From: Streptomyces vinaceus
Lineage (GTDB): Bacteria > Actinomycetota > Actinomycetes > Streptomycetales > Streptomycetaceae
Assembly (NCBI RefSeq): GCF_008704935.1
Contig: NZ_CP023692.1
Coordinates: 744,001 to 808,000 of the forward strand
Direction: 5' to 3'
Length of the DNA stretch: 64,000 bases
The notes beneath the pieces are model-generated. The model was not told where the DNA came from. It made no database searches and saw nothing but the letters and a program-made list of their open reading frames with translations. How positions within the stretch are numbered: the stretch's first letter is position 1; the number at the start of each line of letters is the position of its first letter. Shown piece by piece: positions 58,314-64,000 of this stretch. Made by a program: the position numbers and the translations under genes.

Positions 58314-59867
58314 ATGAACCTCCCCGCCTCCCCGGCCGAAGAGGCCGTGTCCGCCGAACTGGCCGAGGCGCGTCCCGCCCTCGGTCCCGCTTACGGCCGC
58401 GCGCTCGACGGCGCCCGGGCCGCCGTGCTGACCCGGCTGTGGCGGGCTCTGGCCTTCGAACCGCTGCCGTGGGTGGAGCGCCGCGAGCGCGGGCCCGGCG
58501 GCCTGGTGCTCCGGCTGTCCGGCGGCCGCCGGCTGGAGGGCCCGCTCCCGGATCCGTACGCGACCGACCCGTACGTCCGGGAGGTACTGCTCGACGGCGC
58601 CCCGTACCGGCAGGCCGGACGGCTCATGACGGCGCTGGGGGTACCCCACGGGGAGGCCTTCGCCGCCGAGCTCGACGACAGCACGGCCTCGCTGGCGCTG
58701 TCGCGGGCCGGGCAGCCGGCGGCGGCGGAGGACGCCGCTCCGCAGAGCGCCTGGGAGTGGGAGCAGCGGGTGGTCGACGGCCATCCCTACCACCCCAACT
58801 GCCGCTCCCGGCCGGGGTTCTCGGTGGCCGAGCAGCTGGCGTACGCGCCGGAGCACCGGCCGCTGGTCGAGCTGGGGCTGGTCTCCGTACGGGCCGAGGA
58901 GTGCCTGGTCACGGGCGCGTGGCCGGCCGAGCTGCGCGACGGTGGCCGGCTCCTGCTGCCGGTGCACCCGTGGCAGGCGCAGCACGTCCTGAAACAGACG
59001 GGCCGGGGGGCGGGCGGGGTGCTGCGTCCCGGTTTCGCGGCGCATCCCCTGATGGCGCTGCGCACCCTGGCTCCCGCGGCGGGCGGGGCACACGTCAAGA
59101 CGGCGCTGAGTACCCGGCTGACCTCCTCCGTGCGGGACATCTCGGAGTACTCCATCGAGACGGCGGCGGCGGTCTCCGCGTTCGCGCAGGCCCTGTCCCA
59201 GCGGCTCGACGGGCGTCTGCACATCACCCGCACCCTGGGCGCGGCGACGGCGCACAGCCCGGACCTGGCGGCGGTACTGCGCGAGCCGCCCGAGCTGTAC
59301 GCGGACGCGGCGGCGGGCGAGCGGGTGGTACCGGTGGCGGCCCTGGGCGGGGCGGCGTTCGCGCGGTCCGCGGCCTGGCGCGCCGAGTTCGCCCGCCTCG
59401 CGCTGTCGGTGTGCCTGCGGGTGCTCGACCTCGGGGTGGCCCTGGAGGCACACGGCCAGAACCTGTTGGTCGTGCTGTCCGCGACGGGGGCCCCGCTGCG
59501 GCTGGTCTACCGCGATCTCGCCGACATCCGGATCAGTCCGCGGCGGCTGGTGCGGCACGGCCTGCCGGTGCCCCCGCTCTCGGGCCGCCTCGTCTCCGAC
59601 GACGTGACCCTGCTGCGGCGCAAACTGTTCGGCTCCCTGCTGACCGGCGCGCTGGGGGCCACGGCGGGCTCGGAAGCGGCGTTCGGCGAGGCGCTGGCCG
59701 AGGCCGCCGGCCTCCCCGCCACCGCGGACACCGATGCCCTGCTGACGGCTCCGCTGCCGACCAAGGCCCTGACGCTGATGCGGCTGAGCCCCGGGATCCC
59801 GGGCGACCAGTGGGCGGAGCTGGACAATCCGCTGACCGGGCCCGGCGGGCGGGGCCGGGCGGTCTGA
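58314..59867 (+). CDS. NIS siderophore synthetase (IucA/IucC family), copy 2
   Basis: A 517-aa paralogue of copy 1. Motifs: VVDGHPYHPNCRSRPGFSVAEQLAYAPEHRP, LLLPVHPWQAQHVL, THVKTALSTRLTSSVRDISEYS-like segment (HVKTALSTRLTSS), GVALEAHGQNLLVV, and RDLADIRISPRRL. Having two different synthetases implies two successive condensations on a central carboxylate. It overlaps a methyltransferase by one base (TGATG). No hydroxylase, acetyltransferase or transporter genes are within the window. Confidence 0.93.
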   Translation: MNLPASPAEEAVSAELAEARPALGPAYGRALDGARAAVLTRLWRALAFEPLPWVERRERGPGGLVLRLSGGRRLEGPLPDPYATDPYVREVLLDGAPYRQAGRLMTALGVPHGEAFAAELDDSTASLALSRAGQPAAAEDAAPQSAWEWEQRVVDGHPYHPNCRSRPGFSVAEQLAYAPEHRPLVELGLVSVRAEECLVTGAWPAELRDGGRLLLPVHPWQAQHVLKQTGRGAGGVLRPGFAAHPLMALRTLAPAAGGAHVKTALSTRLTSSVRDISEYSIETAAAVSAFAQALSQRLDGRLHITRTLGAATAHSPDLAAVLREPPELYADAAAGERVVPVAALGGAAFARSAAWRAEFARLALSVCLRVLDLGVALEAHGQNLLVVLSATGAPLRLVYRDLADIRISPRRLVRHGLPVPPLSGRLVSDDVTLLRRKLFGSLLTGALGATAGSEAAFGEALAEAAGLPATADTDALLTAPLPTKALTLMRLSPGIPGDQWAELDNPLTGPGGRGRAV

Positions 59868-60544
59868 TGTCACAGGGCATGAAGGAGACCGGGCAGACCG
59901 CGGACCTGAATTCCGTACGGGCGGCGTACGACGCCGTCGCCGTCGACTACGCCCGGCTCCTCGGCACGGAGCTGGCACGGAGGCCGCTGGACCGGGCGAT
60001 GCTGGCCGCCTTCGCCGAGTACGTGCGCGGCGACGGGAGCGGCGCGGCCCGGGCGGTCGCGGACCTGGGCTGCGGTCCGGGGCACGTGACGGCCCATCTG
60101 GGCGGGCTCGGCGTACGGGCCTTCGGTGTCGACCTGTCCCCGGCGATGGTCGCGGTGGCCCGGCGGACGTATCCGGGGCTGCGCTTCGAGGTGGGCTCCA
60201 TGGCGGCGCTGGACGTGGCGGACGCGGTGCTCGGCGGGGTCCTCGCCTGGTACGCGACCGCGCACACCCCGCCGGGGGAACTGCCCGCGCTGTTCGCGGA
60301 GTTCGCCCGCGTCCTGGCGCCGGGCGGCCACCTGCTCATCGCCTTCGAGGCGGGTGACGAGAGGGCCCGGCTGGAGCACGCGTACGGGCGTCCCGTCGGG
60401 CTGGACGTGTACCGGACCCCGCCGGAGCTGGTCGCGGGCCTCCTGGCCGGCGCGGGGCTGGAGGAGATCGCCCGTCAGGTGCGGCGGCCCGAGGGGGACG
60501 AGGGGTCCCCCCGGGCCTTCCTCCTGGCCCGCAGGCGTTCCTAG
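59867..60544 (+). CDS. Class I SAM-dependent methyltransferase
   Basis: A 225-aa enzyme with the Rossmann methyltransferase motif I VADLGCGPGHVTAHL (near 65-75), motif II GVDLSPAMVAVARR, and post-motif LAPGGHLLIAFEA. Small, soluble. It shares an operon with siderophore synthetase copy 2 through a 1-base stop/start overlap, so a methylated siderophore or intermediate is a reasonable inference. Its TAG stop is part of the CTAG that borders a palindromic element. Confidence 0.9.
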   Translation: MSQGMKETGQTADLNSVRAAYDAVAVDYARLLGTELARRPLDRAMLAAFAEYVRGDGSGAARAVADLGCGPGHVTAHLGGLGVRAFGVDLSPAMVAVARRTYPGLRFEVGSMAALDVADAVLGGVLAWYATAHTPPGELPALFAEFARVLAPGGHLLIAFEAGDERARLEHAYGRPVGLDVYRTPPELVAGLLAGAGLEEIARQVRRPEGDEGSPRAFLLARRRS

Positions 60545-60602
60545 CCGTGTCTTTCGGATCATGGCGGGCCCGGGGCGCCCTGATCCGAAAGACACGGCCT
60601 AG
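60541..60602. mobile_element. Palindromic CTAG-bounded element between two stop codons
   Basis: Perfect 17-base arms CCGTGTCTTTCGGATCA (60545-60561) and complement (60581-60597) enclose a 19-base GC-rich loop. CTAG flanks both sides (60541-60544 and 60599-60602). Each CTAG supplies the TAG stop of the adjacent gene: the methyltransferase on the plus strand and the caspase-like gene on the minus strand. It can also serve as a bidirectional terminator. A half copy is at 24620-24641. Confidence 0.75.
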
Positions 60603-61798
60603 CCGACGCTGCCGACCGTTCCGACGCTCCCCTCCAGCACCTCCAGACGCTGCTGCGTCAGCCGCAGGAGCCGCGGTTCGAGGCCGGGCAGGGCGCGCAG
60701 CAGGCGGACGAGCTCGGGGCCGGAATCCCGGGCCGCCTCCTGGTCCTTGAGCTGGGTCCAGCAGTACAGGGCGCCCGCCGCGGCGGCGAGGACCTCGGGG
60801 GCGTCCGGCGGCTGGTGCTCCAGGCGGTGGTGTCCGGCGTTGATCCAGAGCCGGGTCGCCGAACCGTAGTTCCCGGCCATCCGGGCGAGATCGGCCCGGA
60901 TCTCGGCCCAGTGGGTGGCCTCCGGGGAGCTGTGGCCGTGGGTCTGGAGGACGTGCTGCTCCCAGGCCTGGGCGAGGCTCGCGGCCTCCTGGTGCCGGCC
61001 GCCAGTGGCGAGGGCGTGGATGTGCGGCCGCGGGTCGGGAGCAGGCTCCTGGGGTTCCTGGGGCCGGTGAGGCTCCTGGGGTGCCTGAGACGCGTACGGC
61101 GCGTGCTGGGCGGCGGTGGCGCCGAGTTCGCGCGTGGCGGGCAGGACGAGGGTGCCGGGCGGCAGGGCGGCGGCTCCGACGGCGAAGGCGTGCAGGTGCA
61201 GGTTGGCGGGGCGGGTGGGGCTGCGGCGCAGCTGGTCGATCCAGTGCCGGGTGTACGCGCTGACCTGGTGGGGCCCGCCGGCGAAGGCGGGCGGTACGAC
61301 CACCCCGTACACCTCTGCGGAGGGTGAGGCGGGCAGGCTCCCGTACTCCTGGAGCACCGGCCAGGCGGTCTTGTCCGCGACGAGGTCGAGCACCACCGTG
61401 GTCGGGCCGGTGGGGCGGGCGGCGAGCTCGGTCCCCAGCCAGTCCCACGGCAGGGCCGTGTAGCGGACGGTGGAGGCCGTGGTCCCGGCGAGCGCGAGGT
61501 GCAGGCCGTGGCCGCGGCGGTCGAGCGTGAGCCGGCCGGAGAGGTAGACGAGCAGCGGCCCCGGGGTCGCCGCGGCGGCGCGCAGCCGCATCAGCACGGT
61601 GTTGGGATCACGGGCGCCGTCGAGGTACGTGGTGTCACTGGGAACGTGGCTGTTCAACAGGGCCGACGCGGGCAGCACTCCGAGCGCGGCCAGGTTCGCA
61701 CTGGGCGCGACTTGGACGGCCCGCCGCCGTACCGCGGCGTCGCCCGCTATGAGAAGAACATGCCCTCGCTGCTGCCTGCCGGCTCCGTCGATCTGCAT
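60599..61798 (-). CDS. Caspase-fold-like plus TPR protein (likely inactive)
   Basis: A 399-aa cytoplasmic protein. Residues 1-190 resemble a caspase p20-like domain: RGHVLLIAGDAAV, LLVYLSGRLTLDRRG, then TTVVLDLVADKTAWP. The catalytic His position (usually SGHG) is SGR here and the Cys position (usually DxC) is DLV, so peptidase activity is unlikely. A Pro/Gln-rich linker follows, then a helical, TPR-like C-terminal half (HQEAASLAQAWEQHV, ATRLWINAGHHRLEH). The fold call is my inference. The start at 61798 is the first ATG in clearly coding sequence; there is no strong ribosome binding site. Confidence 0.62.
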   Translation of the reverse strand: MQIDGAGRQQRGHVLLIAGDAAVRRRAVQVAPSANLAALGVLPASALLNSHVPSDTTYLDGARDPNTVLMRLRAAAATPGPLLVYLSGRLTLDRRGHGLHLALAGTTASTVRYTALPWDWLGTELAARPTGPTTVVLDLVADKTAWPVLQEYGSLPASPSAEVYGVVVPPAFAGGPHQVSAYTRHWIDQLRRSPTRPANLHLHAFAVGAAALPPGTLVLPATRELGATAAQHAPYASQAPQEPHRPQEPQEPAPDPRPHIHALATGGRHQEAASLAQAWEQHVLQTHGHSSPEATHWAEIRADLARMAGNYGSATRLWINAGHHRLEHQPPDAPEVLAAAAGALYCWTQLKDQEAARDSGPELVRLLRALPGLEPRLLRLTQQRLEVLEGSVGTVGSVG

Positions 61799-62004
61799 GG
61801 GCAGACCGTACTCATCTCGCGCCCCCGTCGCAGCCCAGGGGTTCGAACCGTTCCCTCGCGCCCCCGCCGGCCGGCCCGGACGGGCACCGCGCCGGCGGCC
61901 GGCGGCGAGCGCCGGGAAGGCGGCCGTGGGCCGTTCGGGGGGCAGCGGCCGGGGCGTGGGCCCGCCTTCGACGCGATCGGGCCGGGCGATGGCAGGAAGG
62001 AGGG

Positions 62005-63522
62005 ATGAGCCTCCATCGCCGCCGGTTGCTGGGCGGCGCACCCGCACTCGTCCTGGCCGCCCTCGGGGTCACCGGGGCGCACGCCCGCGCTCCCGACTGG
62101 GCGGCGCTCGCGCGCGGGACCGACGGGCGGGTGGTGCTGCCGGGCGACCCCGAATACCCGGAGGCCCGGCAGCTGTTCCAGCCCCGCTACGACACCGTCG
62201 CGCCGGGCGCGGTGGCCTACCCCGCGCACGCCGCCGACGTGGCCGTCTGCCTGGACTTCGCCCGCCGCTCCGCCGTCCCCGTCGTACCGCGCGCCGGCGG
62301 CCACAGCTACGCCGGCTGGTCCACCCGGGCCGGCGGGCTCGTCGTGGACGTCGGCGCGATGGCCGCCGTGACCGTCGAGGGGCCCGGCGTGCGCGTCGGC
62401 GCCGGGGCCCGGCTCGGCGACGTCAACCGGACCCTGGCCGCGCGGCGGCTCACCCTGCCGACCGGTCTGTGCCCCACCGTCGGCATCGCCGGGCTCACCC
62501 TGGGCGGCGGACTGGGTCTCGCCTCCCGCGCCCACGGGACCACCTCCGACGCCCTGACCGGCGCCACCGTCGTCACCCCCGACGGCGTCGTGCGCGAGGT
62601 CGACGCCACCCGTGACCCGGACCTGTTCTGGGCCCTGCGCGGCGGCGGGGGCGGCAACTTCGGCGTGGTCACCGAGCTCCGCTTCCGCACCCACCCGGCC
62701 ACCGACTGCGCCTACGCCGAACTGCACTGGCCCGAGGCCGACTCCGCCGCCCTGCTGCGCGGCTGGCAGCGCTGGCTGGCCGCCCTCCCGGACCCCTTCT
62801 GGAGCCAGGTCGAGTTCCTGATCGAAAGCGGCCCGGCCACGGCCCCCGCCGTGCGCGTCCTGTGCCTCGACGGCCGCGCCGAGCTGGAGCGGCAGCTGAC
62901 CCGGCTGTCCGGCCTCGTCGGCCGCCCGCTGCGGGACAGCTGGACCGTCGTACGCACCTACGAGGACACCCTGCGCGCCATGTCGGGCTGCGCGGAGCAG
63001 AGCGCCGCGCAGTGCCACCTGCCCGGCACGCTGCCCGGCCGGACCCCCGAGGGACGGATCGGCCGGGACTCGTACGCCGGGCGCTCCGACTTCTGGGGCG
63101 CCGCCGGGCTGCCCGACGCGGGCGTCGCCGCCGTGCTGGCCGCCGTACGGCGCTACGGGCAGGCCGTACCGGCCGGCGGCCTCGGGGTCGTGCAGTTCAC
63201 CGGGGAGACCGGCGGCGCCGTGAACCGGACGGCGGCGGCCGGCACCGCGTTCGTGCACCGCGACAGCGCCTTCCTCACCCAGTACCTCGCCTACTGGCCG
63301 GCGTCCGCGACGCCCTCGCAGGTGTCCGCGCACCAGGGCTGGCTCGACGGGCTGTGGCAGGACCTGCGCCCCTGGGCGAGCGGTCGCGCCTACCAGAACT
63401 ACATCGATCCGAAGCTGCCCGCCTGGCGCGAGGCGTACTACGGGCCGAACCTCGCCCGCCTCGAAGAGGTCCGGCGCACCTACGACCCCGACACGCTGTT
63501 CCGCTTCCCGCAGGCCATCTAG
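62005..63522 (+). CDS. BBE-type FAD-linked oxidoreductase, Tat-like exported
   Basis: A 505-aa flavoenzyme of the berberine bridge enzyme-like family. The start has GAAGGAGGG just before ATG. The N terminus (HRRRLLGG plus hydrophobic helix) resembles a Tat signal, fitting export of a folded flavoprotein. FAD motifs: RAGGHSYAGW (His 100) and GLCPTVGIAGLTLGGGLG (Cys 156), the pair that carries bicovalent FAD. GGGGGNFGVVTE follows. The C-terminal BBE segment is YQNYIDPKLPAWREAYYGPN. Such enzymes oxidise sugars, alkaloids or polyketides. The partner is unknown. Confidence 0.9.
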   Translation: MSLHRRRLLGGAPALVLAALGVTGAHARAPDWAALARGTDGRVVLPGDPEYPEARQLFQPRYDTVAPGAVAYPAHAADVAVCLDFARRSAVPVVPRAGGHSYAGWSTRAGGLVVDVGAMAAVTVEGPGVRVGAGARLGDVNRTLAARRLTLPTGLCPTVGIAGLTLGGGLGLASRAHGTTSDALTGATVVTPDGVVREVDATRDPDLFWALRGGGGGNFGVVTELRFRTHPATDCAYAELHWPEADSAALLRGWQRWLAALPDPFWSQVEFLIESGPATAPAVRVLCLDGRAELERQLTRLSGLVGRPLRDSWTVVRTYEDTLRAMSGCAEQSAAQCHLPGTLPGRTPEGRIGRDSYAGRSDFWGAAGLPDAGVAAVLAAVRRYGQAVPAGGLGVVQFTGETGGAVNRTAAAGTAFVHRDSAFLTQYLAYWPASATPSQVSAHQGWLDGLWQDLRPWASGRAYQNYIDPKLPAWREAYYGPNLARLEEVRRTYDPDTLFRFPQAI

Positions 63523-63533
63523 AGGAGCCCGAC

Positions 63534-64000
63534 ATGCGACGTACGTTGACCGTGGCGGCGGCGACGGCCGCCCTGCTGCTGCCCGCCGGGCCGCTGCCGG
63601 TGGCCGAGGCCGGGAGCGCCATGCCACCGCCCGGACGGTGGTCCGCCCGCGAGGCGCAGACCTTCTGGACGGCCGACCGGATGGCGTCCGCGGCCCCCAT
63701 GACCCCCGCGTCGGCGACCGCGGCCACCGACCCGGGCACCGGGCAGGACTTCGACGGGATCCCGGTCGTCGGCCGGATGTTCGTGATGAAGGGCGGCGGC
63801 GCCTACTTCTGCACCGCGAGCGTGGTCTCCTCCCCCGGCCGTGACCTGGTGCTCAGCGCGGCGCACTGCCTGCTCGGCACCGACGCCCGCCAGGTGGCCT
63901 TCGTACCGCTGTACACGGCGGCCAACCCGCAGCCGTACGGAATGTTCCCGGTGCTGCGGGCCGCCGACGGGAAGTCCAAGGTGTGGATCGACCCGCTCTA
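63534..64000 (+). CDS. Secreted trypsin-like serine peptidase (partial, runs off the window)
   Basis: The first 155 codons of a secreted protein: signal peptide (LTVAAATAALLLPAGPLPVAEA), a pro-like region, and the start of a chymotrypsin-fold domain with FCTASVVSSPGRDLVLSAAHCL, whose His is the catalytic histidine. Asp and Ser of the triad are beyond the window. AGAGGAG precedes the ATG and the previous gene ends 11 bases earlier, so it likely shares the BBE transcript. Confidence 0.82.
   Translation, partial: MRRTLTVAAATAALLLPAGPLPVAEAGSAMPPPGRWSAREAQTFWTADRMASAAPMTPASATAATDPGTGQDFDGIPVVGRMFVMKGGGAYFCTASVVSSPGRDLVLSAAHCLLGTDARQVAFVPLYTAANPQPYGMFPVLRAADGKSKVWIDPL

Noticed and set aside
1..64000. 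tRNA or rRNA genes
   Set aside because: No tRNA cloverleaf sequence with a TTCGAATC-type arm in the right context and no rRNA segments were recognised on either strand.

Overview
The window is a 64 kb piece of chromosome from a high-GC actinomycete, almost certainly a Streptomyces. The codon pattern (G/C at nearly every third position), frequent GTG starts, 4-base stop/start overlaps, many secreted proteins and lipoproteins, and family content (type III PKS operon, SigB-type sigma factor, peptidase inhibitor I36, M64, DUF6158-like, XRE-TPR and STAND-WD40 regulators) all point there. It looks like accessory or arm-type content. No ribosomal, tRNA or core metabolic clusters are seen. The one replication gene, an NAD-dependent ligase, looks like a second, divergent copy.

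Layout. 1-1654: the 3' end of a type III polyketide synthase operon with an ICMT-type methyltransferase and a FAD monooxygenase (phenolic-lipid type). 1740-7346: small conserved proteins, a secreted carboxylesterase, a lipoprotein with tandem repeats and a HAD protein. 7352-20505: a 13 kb minus-strand operon of five overlapping or closely spaced genes: a DUF4132-like protein, a 1655-aa protein, a MoxR AAA+ ATPase, a DUF5682-VWA fusion and a frameshifted SWIM zinc-finger protein. 20777-24553: an HNH lipoprotein, small proteins, a GNAT enzyme and a 2OG-Fe(II) oxygenase. 24642-29271: a MITE-like element at the stop codon of an HTH-STAND-WD40 regulator, which is divergent from a lipoprotein and an I36 peptidase inhibitor. 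29293-42571: assorted enzymes and regulator/transporter pairs (XRE-TPR, two MFS pumps, TetR, LysR) and peptidases (C39, M64, M20). 42584-48476: a large secreted GH31 glycosidase, the second LigA and a small zinc-ribbon-like protein. 48703-52696: an osmoprotectant ABC transporter beside a SigB-type sigma factor. 53019-55454: a subtilase and a GntR/HutC regulator. 55609-56500: two Imm50-like proteins. 56587-60544: a divergent pair of IucA/IucC siderophore synthetases plus a methyltransferase. 60599-64000: a caspase-like/TPR protein, a BBE-type flavoenzyme and a trypsin-like protease cut by the window edge.

Working together. The strongest multigene unit is the MoxR/VWA/SWIM/DUF4132 operon. It resembles the E. 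coli yehI-yehL-yehM-yehP-yehQ neighbourhood, whose function is unknown. The best-supported regulatory link is a SigB-type promoter (GTTT-N15-GGGCAC) in front of the osmoprotectant transporter, directly next to the sigma-factor gene. Other likely circuits are a TetR operator in front of its own tetR-MFS operon, a LysR T-N11-A box between lysR and its divergent neighbour, and a HutC-type operator in front of the gntR gene. Two short inverted-repeat elements bounded by CTAG sit exactly at gene stop codons.

Limits. Families were assigned by reading motifs. No homology search was run, so names of DUF families and fold-level statements are recognition or inference.
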